Origin: an uncultured Brachyspira sp.
Lineage (GTDB): Bacteria; Spirochaetota; Brachyspiria; Brachyspirales; Brachyspiraceae
Direction: 5' to 3'
DNA length: 53,855 bases
Assembly (NCBI RefSeq): GCF_934747485.1
Contig: NZ_CAKVGN010000012.1
Coordinates: 1 to 53,855 of the forward strand
A program made the position numbers and the translations under genes. Of the stretch, positions 9,206 through 17,313 are shown piece after piece. Each line of letters starts with the position of its first letter. Within the stretch, counting starts at the first letter, position 1. Below the pieces are notes generated by a model. The model saw only the letters and a list, made by a program, of their open reading frames with translations, did not search any database and had not been told where the DNA came from.

Positions 9206-9577
9206 ATGGAAAAATTAGAATATCTTAGTTTTTTTAATATTATAGAAATGTTGAATGGATATTTTGCTAAATTTGATGATGATTTCGATGATGATGATTA
9301 TGATGATTATGACGATGAAGAAGATGATGATGAGTATGACGATTATGATGATGAAGATGATTTTGATGACGACTTCGATGATGACTTTGATGATGAATAT
9401 GAAGAAGATGATGATGAGTATGACGATTATGATGATGAAGATGATTTTGATGATGACTATGATGATGATTTAGATTTTGACGATGATTTTGATGATGACT
9501 TCGATGATGATGATTTTGATGACGATTTTGACGATGAAGAAGAAGATTTCGATGACGATTTTGATGATGAAGATTAA
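9206..9577 (+). CDS. Asp-rich acidic low-complexity protein
   Basis: The frame encodes 123 residues with a short ordinary N-terminus (1-22). After that only Asp, Glu, Phe and Tyr occur, plus one Leu. The pattern is clusters of two to four acids separated by single aromatics (FDDD, YDDYDDE). A 28-residue unit repeats in tandem (DNA 9317 onward and 9401 onward). A consensus promoter and GGAG at 9197-9200, five bases before the ATG, argue that it is truly expressed. The alternative frames are by-products of the GAT repeats. Function is unknown. Cation binding or electrostatic pairing with the basic protein encoded just downstream are guesses. Confidence 0.8.
   Translation: MEKLEYLSFFNIIEMLNGYFAKFDDDFDDDDYDDYDDEEDDDEYDDYDDEDDFDDDFDDDFDDEYEEDDDEYDDYDDEDDFDDDYDDDLDFDDDFDDDFDDDDFDDDFDDEEEDFDDDFDDED
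9317..9453 (+). repeat. 84-bp tandem repeat inside the Asp-rich gene
   Basis: About 53 bases starting at 9317 recur identically starting at 9401, an 84-bp (28-codon) period. The surrounding GAT/GAC codons make this a slippage-prone tract in which length changes of three would stay in frame. Confidence 0.85.
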
Positions 9578-9582
9578 TAATA

Positions 9583-9625
9583 TATAAGCAATATTGATAT
9601 ATAAAAAATATTGATATTGCTTATA
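9583..9625 (+). terminator. hairpin between the acidic and basic protein genes
   Basis: A 12-bp perfect inverted repeat (9583-9594 against 9614-9625). A T run follows only after nine more bases (9634-9639). It could be a weak terminator or an mRNA processing element that sets different levels of the two flanking genes. Confidence 0.5.
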
Positions 9626-9640
9626 ATAGCAGGTTTTTTG

Positions 9641-10126
9641 ATGGCTGAAAAAAATAATAATAAATTTAAAAATTATAATAATTTTTATAATAAGAAGAAA
9701 AAAGACAACTCTTATAACAATAAAAAGAAAAATAATCATAATCAATATAGAAATAAAAAAACTATAGAAGAATATGAAAAGATATATCTTAGCAATAAGA
9801 TGAAAGACAAATCAGAGAAAGCAATATGTCCTATATGCGATGAACCTATATATATACCAGAAGAAGCTATAACACATAATGTTACAAACAAGCTTGCACA
9901 TTTTGAATGTATATTAAAAGAAATAAAAAATAATAATGAAGAAGAGATGGAAGAAAATGATAAAATAGTTTATTTAGGTTCCGGCACTTTTGGCATCATA
10001 CAAGAGAGGAAGAATTCTAAAGGCACTAAACTTTTTGTAAGAAAGAGAATAAATTACGAAAATAGAAAAGTAAAAAAGGTAGAAGACGATTCCGATCCTG
10101 AAGAGGAGGATTTATTTAATGTATGA
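9641..10126 (+). CDS. Lys/Asn-rich protein with zinc-ribbon-like motif
   Basis: A 161-residue protein I cannot name. Residues 1-40 are a basic low-complexity stretch (Lys, Asn and spaced Tyr/Phe). Residues 63-90 hold C63-P-I-C66 and H87-x-x-C90, a likely zinc-binding knuckle. The C-terminal third contains YLGSGTFGII and a basic segment and ends in a very acidic tail. The frame opens earlier (9611), but the ATG at 9641 with AGG upstream is more likely. Its 3' end overlaps the start of argJ by 8 bases, implying translational coupling. A nucleic-acid-binding role fits the charge pattern but is inference. Confidence 0.75.
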   Translation: MAEKNNNKFKNYNNFYNKKKKDNSYNNKKKNNHNQYRNKKTIEEYEKIYLSNKMKDKSEKAICPICDEPIYIPEEAITHNVTNKLAHFECILKEIKNNNEEEMEENDKIVYLGSGTFGIIQERKNSKGTKLFVRKRINYENRKVKKVEDDSDPEEEDLFNV

Positions 10127-11303
10127 TATGCCTAAGGGATTTTCTTCCGCGGCAATAAAAGCAGGTCTAAAAAACAATGATTATGACCTTGCTATAATAA
10201 AAAGTGAAGTTCCAAGCACAGTATCTGCATTATATACACAAAACAAATTACAGGCAGCTCCTATACAATTTTCTAAAAATAATGACAAAAATAAAATTGA
10301 GTTATTGATAGTAAATAGTAAATCTGCAAATGCACTTACTGGTAAAAAAGGCTATCAAGATGTTTTGGATATAGCTAAACATTCAAGCAGTGTTTTTAAA
10401 TGCAAAAAAGAAAATATAATGATGGCTTCCACTGGTATTATAGGTATTCCTTTAGAAACAGAAAAAATAAAAAATGCCATTACTAATGCAAAATTATATT
10501 CTGGTTTTGATGAAAATATTATCAAAGCAATTCAAACCAGAGATAGAATAGATAAAGTATATAAAACACAATTTCAAATAGAAGATAAAACAGCAAATTT
10601 TTTAGCAATAGCTAAGGGAAGTTCAATAGTTCACCCAAACATGGCTACTGTATTATTATTTATATTTACAGATTTGAATGTAGAAAAAAAGACATTAAAT
10701 AAAGCTTTTAAATATGCAGTGGAACATACATTAAACAGAATATCAATAGACGGAGAAACATCAACCAATGATATGGCTTTGATAATGGCAAATGGTGCAT
10801 TAGAAAATAAAATTCTTAATGAAAAAAATAAAAAACTCTTTTTGGAACTGCAGCAAAAATTAGAAGAGATATGTGCTGTTATATCTAAAATGATATTATT
10901 AGACGGCGAGGGAATGAGTAAAACTATTATGGTATCTGTAAAAAAAGCAAAAACTCAAAAAGATGCCTTAGAAACAGCGAGAAAAATATCAAAGTCTAAT
11001 CTTGTAAAGATTTTATTTATATCAAATGAAATAGATTATCGTAAGCTCTTATTAACTATAGGAAATATGAATGTTAATATAGATAAAATGTCAATAACAG
11101 TAGATGATATTAATATTTGCAAAAACGGTAAAATTAATGAAAATGAAGATGAATTAAAAATATTAAATAATAGTTTAAATAAAGATAAAAATGAGCATAA
11201 TATTATATTAGATTGCGGCTACAATACAAAATTTGAAGACTACTATTATTTTACAGATATAAGCCAAGAATATATATCAATACATTCAAGTTATAATATT
11301 TAG
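10119..11303 (+). CDS. argJ: ArgJ-family glutamate N-acetyltransferase
   Basis: A 394-residue Ntn-type enzyme that transfers acetyl from N-acetylornithine to glutamate in the cyclic arginine pathway, and sometimes also uses acetyl-CoA. It is made as a precursor that cleaves itself before a conserved Thr, here Thr177 in HPNMATVL. Other family marks are STGIIG (104-109), TSTNDM, the LDGEGMSK segment and the C-terminal YISIHSSY, equivalent to the usual Y-V-x-I-N-A-x-Y. A strong GAGGAGG ribosome site lies inside the preceding gene. No other arginine-synthesis gene is in this window. Confidence 0.9.
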   Translation: MYDMPKGFSSAAIKAGLKNNDYDLAIIKSEVPSTVSALYTQNKLQAAPIQFSKNNDKNKIELLIVNSKSANALTGKKGYQDVLDIAKHSSSVFKCKKENIMMASTGIIGIPLETEKIKNAITNAKLYSGFDENIIKAIQTRDRIDKVYKTQFQIEDKTANFLAIAKGSSIVHPNMATVLLFIFTDLNVEKKTLNKAFKYAVEHTLNRISIDGETSTNDMALIMANGALENKILNEKNKKLFLELQQKLEEICAVISKMILLDGEGMSKTIMVSVKKAKTQKDALETARKISKSNLVKILFISNEIDYRKLLLTIGNMNVNIDKMSITVDDINICKNGKINENEDELKILNNSLNKDKNEHNIILDCGYNTKFEDYYYFTDISQEYISIHSSYNI

Positions 11304-11427
11304 TTTTTTATTTTACTTACAATATCTTGTTAAAAATATTTACCATATTAAAGCGGTATAATTATTGTTTGAGTTTTTATAAAAGTATGATATTTTTTAA
11401 CCATAAACTAAATTTATGGAGCTATAT

Positions 11428-12642
11428 ATGGATAAAAAATTATTATTTTCAGCTTTATTGTTTATAGTTATAATATCATGTAATGATAAAAGTAATACTA
11501 TAAATAATCAATTTAAAAGCATTGAAATACAGGATAAATACATAATTGTAAACTTTGAAGAATCTTTTTTAAAAGATAGAAAAATTGAATTCAGAGCAGT
11601 AGGTACAGAAACTGATATATCATCTAATCCCGGTAAAGATATTACAGTACAAATTACATCTTCAAATCAAAAAATAAATGTAAATCCAGGATCAGGATAC
11701 AATATACAAATAGCAGATATAACCTCAGAAACTGAAAAAATATTATATGAAACAAACAATATTACAACATATTTATTTTATGATGAGTTTTATCAAAATG
11801 AAGCACTTCCAGCTAATGCCGAACAAGCAGAAAATTTAGAGCCTTGGAAAGGAAAATGGATTGCTGCTTGGAAAGGAGGAGCTGCTTGGAATCATTCCAT
11901 GAATGGAAGTTTTAGAAATCTTGAACTTAAAAAAGAGGGAGATACCGAGTATTTACATTTTAAAGCATCAAAAACAGGAAATGAAGACAGTACTTCTACA
12001 GGAAGCGGTATAAGAACAGGAGGATCAAAACAAGTATTTTACTTCACTTATGGAAAAGCAGAGTTCAGAGCTAGATTAAAAAATCAGGCTGAAAATCCTA
12101 CAAAAGGACCTTTCCCTGCTTTATGGCTTATGCCTTCTAAAGGTGATGATGAACTTAACCCTAATTGGGCAAATTGGGCAGCAGGAGGAGAAATAGATAT
12201 TATGGAATATGTATATAAAACTCCTGAAAGAATAGATCAGACTATACATGTTGGAGAAGATGGACCTAATTATGATTATTCCCCAGGAAATCAGCCTATA
12301 ACTAATATAGACGAATGGCATATTTATACTTTAGAATGGACTAAAGAAGGTATATACTGGTATATTGACGGAGTTAAGGGAAGAGATCCATATTTAAAAA
12401 CCAATGATATATTAAAATACCCATTCGTTGATAAATCAGCTTTCCACATAATTATGAATGTGGGAGTAGGAAGAGCTAACAATAATGGAAAAGAAGATGA
12501 TTATCCCGGAGGTGCTCAGGCGGGTTTGGAAACTTGGATGGATGTGGATTGGGTGAAAGTTTCTCCTAATAAAGACACTATATTGGATAATTCAAGAGGT
12601 GAAAATGGATGTGAATATTATAAAGATGTTCAATGGGAATAA
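11428..12642 (+). CDS. GH16 beta-glucanase-like lipoprotein
   Basis: A 404-residue exported glycoside hydrolase of family 16 (laminarinase/lichenase type), cutting beta-1,3 or mixed beta-glucans. The signal peptide ends in a lipobox (VIISC, Cys18), so it is probably lipid-anchored. An N-terminal region of about 110 residues of beta character precedes the catalytic domain. The active site motif E-x-D-x-x-E is present as E255-I-D257-I-M-E260, with WLMP upstream and a typical C-terminal MDVDWVKV. An ATG exists at 11416, but GGAG at 11418-11421 lies within it and serves the ATG at 11428. Substrate specificity is not deducible. Confidence 0.92.
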   Translation: MDKKLLFSALLFIVIISCNDKSNTINNQFKSIEIQDKYIIVNFEESFLKDRKIEFRAVGTETDISSNPGKDITVQITSSNQKINVNPGSGYNIQIADITSETEKILYETNNITTYLFYDEFYQNEALPANAEQAENLEPWKGKWIAAWKGGAAWNHSMNGSFRNLELKKEGDTEYLHFKASKTGNEDSTSTGSGIRTGGSKQVFYFTYGKAEFRARLKNQAENPTKGPFPALWLMPSKGDDELNPNWANWAAGGEIDIMEYVYKTPERIDQTIHVGEDGPNYDYSPGNQPITNIDEWHIYTLEWTKEGIYWYIDGVKGRDPYLKTNDILKYPFVDKSAFHIIMNVGVGRANNNGKEDDYPGGAQAGLETWMDVDWVKVSPNKDTILDNSRGENGCEYYKDVQWE

Positions 12643-12679
12643 AATTGAGAAAAAAATAATATAAATAAGATTTAGAAAT

Positions 12680-12709
12680 AAGGGGAGTTTATAAAGCTCC
12701 CTTTAATTT
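12680..12709. terminator. bidirectional terminator between GH16 and PBP genes
   Basis: AAGGGGAG (12680-12687) pairs with CTCCCTT (12697-12703) around a short AT loop, with T or A runs on both sides. It separates two convergent genes. Confidence 0.8.
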
Positions 12710-15049
12710 TTAGCTTCTTATATTACCAACAGTAGGGTCATATATTACTTCTTCTGGAAGTGTGTATATATTGTTTTGCCCGCCATTAGGTTTTTCATTT
12801 GTGTAATCATTATTTTCATCTAATGGAGTATAATAATAGTAATCTTCTTCCTCCTCTATAATATTATTCATATCATTACTATTATTTCTTCTTGTACCGC
12901 TTCTTATATGGTCAATATTGCATTGAGTGCTAAGGTCAATATTGCCTCCTACAGTAAGAGGAGTGGTATTAACACAAGTATGATTTCTAGGAAGTCCTGA
13001 ATCCTGACAAATCTCTACAATAAATACATCTTCCGGCACTTTCCAATGAAACTCTCTTTTATCTAAAGGAGTGATAGCATCTAAATATTGAAATGTAGCT
13101 AAAGCAGTAGTAGCACCGCCCGTAACATTATTAGGAAGAACATCATTTCTATCGCTTCCAATCCAAGCAACAGTTACAATCTCATCATTATAAGCAACAA
13201 ACCAGTTATCTCTATGCTCGCTTGTAGTACCTGTTTTAGCAGAATATGAAGGACTTTTAAAACCATAGGTATTAGCACTTCTATATGCTGTGCCTCCGGG
13301 AGCTATTACTTTTTGAAGAGTAGAGTTTAAAAAATAATATGATGCTTGAGAAGTTGAACTTATTTTTTTGGGTGTTCTATCTGCAAGAGCAGTTACGCTT
13401 AATTCATTGCCGTCTATATCTATTACTTTATCTACTATATAGTTATTGTATCTAATTCCATTATTAGCAAGCCCGCCGTAAGCAGTAGCCAAATCTAAAG
13501 GACTCATCTCTATAGTACCTAAACCAATGGACAATGCATTTGGTATGTATGCATCATTTCCAAAAAACTCTCTTGCATGATCAACGAAATATGTAAGACC
13601 TATATCATTTAATAGTTTAACAGCAACAGTATTAATAGATTTTGTTAGAGCAGTTTCCAAAGTAATTTCGCCCATATATCTTCTATTAAAATTTCTTGGA
13701 GAATACGCAGGTTTACCGGGACCTTGAGGGTAGCTGTAATTGGTGTCAAGCATAGTAGAAAAAGGCTGAGCACCTCCTTCAAATGCATACAAATATATAA
13801 AAGGTTTTATTACACTTCCTATTTGTCTTTTTGCCTGTACTGCTCTATTAAACTGATTTTGCAAAGTGTATCCGTCTCCTCCTATCATTACAAGTATGCC
13901 GCCTGTTTTTGGGTCTATAGAAACCATTGCACCTTGATAGCTTCTGTTGGAAGTAGATGCCTGAAGATTTCTTATCTTTTCTTTCATCACAGCATCTGCC
14001 ACTCTATAATACCTTTCATTTATTGTTGTGTATATTTTAAGCCCAGATAATGCAAGCTCATCTTTATTAAAATAGTTTAATAATTCTTGTCTTACATATT
14101 CATTAGCATAGGGTGTTCTGTTTACTGTCATTTTCCACTGAGCACCTTTAACTTGTTTGCTAATGTTTGTGTATTTTTGGTCAAATAATTCTAATTCTGC
14201 ATTTTTAGTATTTTCATCTATAACTTTATTTTTAACGAGTCTTGATAAAATTTGTTCAACTTTTTTTCTGCTGTTGTCAGGATTATTTACTATAGAGTAG
14301 TATGTAGGGTTAGGAAGCATGCCAACCATTATAGCAAATTCTAATAACCTGCATTGTCTTAAAGGCTTTTGAAAATAATAATTAGCAGCAGCCTCAAAAC
14401 CATAGTTTCCATCACCCAAATAAACAGTATTAAAATACATAGCAAGTATTTCTTTTTTTGTATATTTAGCTTCAATCTCTCTTGCAGCAAACATTTCAAA
14501 TAATTTTCTCTCTATTGTTCTTTCACTTTTTGTAAATAACAATTTTGCTAACTGCTGTGTGAGAGTGGAGCCCCCTCCTACTATTTTTCTTGTTAAAACA
14601 GTTTGTATTGCTAAATATGCAGACCTAAAATAATTTATTCCTTTATGCGAATAAAATTTTTGGTCTTCCATTAAAAGAAGCGTTTTTTCCAAAAGCGGAT
14701 TAATATCATCTACATTTACAACCTCATAAGCTGGAGGCATATATTCACCTATGAGTATATTGTTTTTATCATAAATCTTTGTAGGCGGAGAATCACCAAA
14801 AGGATTTAGAGGATTAAAATATCTTATTCTTTTTTCATTTCCTCTTATTACTATTATATTATAGTATTCCTCAAGCATAGCCATACTTTGGTCTCTTTTA
14901 GAAACCCAATCTTTATATATATTTCCAACATAAAGACTAAGTGTTATACCGCCGACGGCAGCAATTAAAAGTACGATAATAAATATGCTTATTATAAATT
15001 TTTTAAGTTTTGATTTTTTCTTTTTTATAGTTTTATCTTTAGTAACCAT
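12710..15049 (-). CDS. penicillin-binding protein 1A, bifunctional peptidoglycan synthase
   Basis: A 779-residue class A PBP that polymerises and cross-links peptidoglycan in the periplasm. A Lys-rich cytoplasmic tail (1-17) and one membrane anchor (about 18-42) precede the GT51 domain, with catalytic Glu128 in MEDQKFYSHKG and GGGSTLTQQ (158-166). The transpeptidase domain has S412-V-I-K415, S471-I-N473 and K605-T-G607. The C-terminal roughly 60 residues are Asp/Glu/Tyr/Asn-rich and probably disordered. It is transcribed alone from a promoter at 15080-15108. The length is typical of the family. Confidence 0.96.
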   Translation of the reverse strand: MVTKDKTIKKKKSKLKKFIISIFIIVLLIAAVGGITLSLYVGNIYKDWVSKRDQSMAMLEEYYNIIVIRGNEKRIRYFNPLNPFGDSPPTKIYDKNNILIGEYMPPAYEVVNVDDINPLLEKTLLLMEDQKFYSHKGINYFRSAYLAIQTVLTRKIVGGGSTLTQQLAKLLFTKSERTIERKLFEMFAAREIEAKYTKKEILAMYFNTVYLGDGNYGFEAAANYYFQKPLRQCRLLEFAIMVGMLPNPTYYSIVNNPDNSRKKVEQILSRLVKNKVIDENTKNAELELFDQKYTNISKQVKGAQWKMTVNRTPYANEYVRQELLNYFNKDELALSGLKIYTTINERYYRVADAVMKEKIRNLQASTSNRSYQGAMVSIDPKTGGILVMIGGDGYTLQNQFNRAVQAKRQIGSVIKPFIYLYAFEGGAQPFSTMLDTNYSYPQGPGKPAYSPRNFNRRYMGEITLETALTKSINTVAVKLLNDIGLTYFVDHAREFFGNDAYIPNALSIGLGTIEMSPLDLATAYGGLANNGIRYNNYIVDKVIDIDGNELSVTALADRTPKKISSTSQASYYFLNSTLQKVIAPGGTAYRSANTYGFKSPSYSAKTGTTSEHRDNWFVAYNDEIVTVAWIGSDRNDVLPNNVTGGATTALATFQYLDAITPLDKREFHWKVPEDVFIVEICQDSGLPRNHTCVNTTPLTVGGNIDLSTQCNIDHIRSGTRRNNSNDMNNIIEEEEDYYYYTPLDENNDYTNEKPNGGQNNIYTLPEEVIYDPTVGNIRS

Positions 15050-15079
15050 TATACACCAATTAACATAATATTTTTTAAT

Positions 15080-15113
15080 ATAATACTATGATATAATTAA
15101 CTTTGCAAGTTAA
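15080..15113 (-). promoter_or_regulatory. promoter of the PBP1A gene with an overlapping inverted repeat
   Basis: On the minus strand TTGCAA (15103-15108), a 17-bp spacer and TATTAT (15080-15085). The -35 lies inside a perfect inverted repeat, TTAACTT-N3-AAGTTAA (15097-15113), which could be a regulator binding site. Confidence 0.65.
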
Positions 15114-15174
15114 TATATAGCAATTTTTTTGTATCTTATAGAAAACAAATTTCTAATATATATAGTAAAAAGTA

Positions 15175-15211
15175 TAAAAAAAGAGCATCTATAATAATAT
15201 ATGATGCCCTT
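15175..15211 (-). terminator. terminator of the transketolase-PTS operon
   Basis: A 9-bp stem with one wobble (15181-15189 against 15203-15211), followed on the minus strand by a T run (A run at 15176-15182 on plus). Confidence 0.88.
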
Positions 15212-15231
15212 GTTTATAATTATATAATTTT

Positions 15232-16500
15232 TTATTTTATCAAGTTAGTGATAAATCCTATAATACCTCCCACAGCAACGAAGTCAGCATCACTGAAAGT
15301 AGTATTTTGGAAACCTAAATCTCCAAGTATAGGAAGCAGCACAATAGGAAGGAAAGCAAGAAGAAGACCATTAATGAAAGAACCTATAATACAGCCTCTT
15401 CTTCCTCCAGTAGCATTGCCAAATACGCCAGCAGTAGCACCAACAAAGAAATGCGGTACAACACCGGGTATAATTAAAACTCCTCCTACAGCACCAAGTA
15501 TAGCCAAACCAACTAATCCGCCTATAAAGCTTGTGATAAATCCTATTAAAACAGCATTAGGAGCATAAGGGAATACTACAGGACAATCTAAAGCAGGTAT
15601 AGCATTAGGAACAATCTTTTCAGATATACCTTTGAAAGCAGGAATAATTTCACCTAATATCATTCTAACACCAGACAATACTATAGAAACGCCGGCAGCA
15701 AAAGTAACACCCTGTATAAGAGCAAATACTAAATAATTCTGACCATTAGATAACTCTTTTTCTATATAAGCACTTCCAGCCGCAACAGCAACTATTATAT
15801 AAATAATAGACATAGTTAAAGCTATAGCAAGTATATTGTCTCTCATGAAACTTAAACCCTTAGGCAATTTTAAATCTTCAACAGAAGGAGATTTTCCGCC
15901 TATTAATTTACCAATGAGAGCAGAAATACTGTATGTAACATTAGAGAAGTGACCTAAAGCAACCTGACTAGTGCTGTCTCCCAACACTTTAGGCATAGCC
16001 CAATAGCTTAATAGAGGAGAAATACTCATAGCAAGAGCATTTATTAAAGAAGCAGCTATTATAAGAGCAACACCGCTTAAGCCTGCTACTGCTAATATAA
16101 CAGTAATCATTACACCCATGTAGAATATATGGTGTCCTGTTAAGAATATAAATTTTAAAGGTGAAAATTTAGCTATGATTATATGAAATATCATAGAAAG
16201 TATCATAACCATAGAAACCTGAGTACCATATTGTGTTAATGCTAAAGATACTATAGCTTCATTGTTAGGTACAACACCTTGAACATTAAAAGCAACCTCT
16301 ACCATATTTCCAAAAGGGGCTAATGAAGTTGTAATAACTGTAGCACCAGCACCAAGCAAAATAAAACCTATCAAAGACTTCATAGAGCCTGCTATTATTT
16401 CATTAATAGGCTTCTTCAATAAAATAAGACCTACCATAGTAAATAAAGCTACAAGTATTGAAGCTTGGCTAAGTAAGTCAACTAAAAATTTTAATACCAT
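15232..16500 (-). CDS. PTS EIIC component, ascorbate (UlaA/SgaT) type
   Basis: A 422-residue polytopic permease forming the sugar channel of a phosphotransferase system of the ascorbate-galactitol superfamily. About ten hydrophobic segments are seen, with family stretches GFILLGAGATVI (45-56), TGHHIFYMGVM and a Gly-rich GNATGGRRGC segment near the C-terminus. It is the last gene of a five-gene minus-strand operon after IIB (22-base gap). Ascorbate itself is not certain: adjacency to split transketolase rather than to ascorbate-6-phosphate lactonase suggests another sugar acid, pentose or pentitol. Confidence 0.9.
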   Translation of the reverse strand: MVLKFLVDLLSQASILVALFTMVGLILLKKPINEIIAGSMKSLIGFILLGAGATVITTSLAPFGNMVEVAFNVQGVVPNNEAIVSLALTQYGTQVSMVMILSMIFHIIIAKFSPLKFIFLTGHHIFYMGVMITVILAVAGLSGVALIIAASLINALAMSISPLLSYWAMPKVLGDSTSQVALGHFSNVTYSISALIGKLIGGKSPSVEDLKLPKGLSFMRDNILAIALTMSIIYIIVAVAAGSAYIEKELSNGQNYLVFALIQGVTFAAGVSIVLSGVRMILGEIIPAFKGISEKIVPNAIPALDCPVVFPYAPNAVLIGFITSFIGGLVGLAILGAVGGVLIIPGVVPHFFVGATAGVFGNATGGRRGCIIGSFINGLLLAFLPIVLLPILGDLGFQNTTFSDADFVAVGGIIGFITNLIK

Positions 16501-16522
16501 TATACAAACTCCTAAATATTAT

Positions 16523-16807
16523 TTATTGAATATTAAGTTTTTCTTTTATTTTGTTTTTTAATTCATCTACACTTAATATGCTTTGCAGCACTATTATTTT
16601 TTCTTTATCTATAGAACTTACTGCTGATGATTCTGCAACATCTCTTCCTAATACATAATAATCAGCATTTTTAAATACCGCATTTGATATATCGCTATGT
16701 TCTACTTCGGCTTCTACACCAAGCTCTTTTAAAACCTTAGATATATTCATAGAAACCATTAATGATGATCCTAAACCAGATCCGCAAGCTGCTATAAATT
16801 TTAACAT
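16523..16807 (-). CDS. PTS EIIB component, ascorbate/galactitol type
   Basis: A 94-residue cytoplasmic phosphocarrier. The phosphorylated cysteine is Cys8 in the P-loop AACGSGLGSS. It receives phosphate from the IIA protein encoded immediately upstream and passes it to the sugar during transport by IIC. The length and Cys-loop position are typical of the UlaB/SgaB family. The gaps to the neighbours are 13 and 22 bases, consistent with one mRNA. Confidence 0.92.
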   Translation of the reverse strand: MLKFIAACGSGLGSSLMVSMNISKVLKELGVEAEVEHSDISNAVFKNADYYVLGRDVAESSAVSSIDKEKIIVLQSILSVDELKNKIKEKLNIQ

Positions 16808-16820
16808 ATAAATCTCCTTA

Positions 16821-17291
16821 TTAATTAGATTTTTTATTTAAAAGATAATTAATAATATCTTCTTTAGAGTTCATATTTTTTAATTCACCAGCCACAACCC
16901 CATCTTCTTCGCTTCCAAATATCTCTAATATATCAGACATAATCTCAATATGCGAATCATTATCCACAGCAGCCAAACCTATTAAACAATAAATGGGATT
17001 ATTAGAATGATTCTCAAAATTAACTCCATTTTTTATTACGAGCAAAGTAATGCCGTTTTTAAAAACGCCCGATTCTCTTTTAGCATGAGGCATAGCCAAA
17101 TGTTTGCCTATAAGATAATAAAAATTAAGTTCCTTACCGGCATCAATAACCTTTTGTATATACTCTTTACTAATATATTCTTTTTTTAGCAAAGGCTTAA
17201 AACATTCCTCAACTGCCTCCTGCCAACTATTAATATTATCAATAACATTAACAGAATCAAGTTCTTTCAGCATATCCACTAAACCAGACAT
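16821..17291 (-). CDS. PTS EIIA component, mannitol/fructose-type fold (UlaC-like)
   Basis: A 156-residue phosphocarrier of the PTS_EIIA_2 fold. The phosphorylated histidine is His69 in HLAMPHAKRE, with a second conserved His64 in the same motif. It accepts phosphate from HPr and hands it to the IIB protein encoded next. There is no regulatory PRD domain attached, so it is a stand-alone transporter subunit rather than an activator. It lies 22 bases after the transketolase C-terminal half. Confidence 0.92.
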   Translation of the reverse strand: MSGLVDMLKELDSVNVIDNINSWQEAVEECFKPLLKKEYISKEYIQKVIDAGKELNFYYLIGKHLAMPHAKRESGVFKNGITLLVIKNGVNFENHSNNPIYCLIGLAAVDNDSHIEIMSDILEIFGSEEDGVVAGELKNMNSKEDIINYLLNKKSN

Positions 17292-17313
17292 AAAATAATA
17301 TCCTTTATTAATT

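Noticed and set aside
9255..9473. Alternative frame rich in Met and Ile within the Asp-rich gene
   Set aside because: It is the GAT repeat read in another frame, without its own start signals. The frame at 9206 has the promoter and ribosome site.
15248..15568. Open plus-strand frame opposite the PTS IIC gene
   Set aside because: It is an antisense shadow of a membrane-protein gene, with no start signals.
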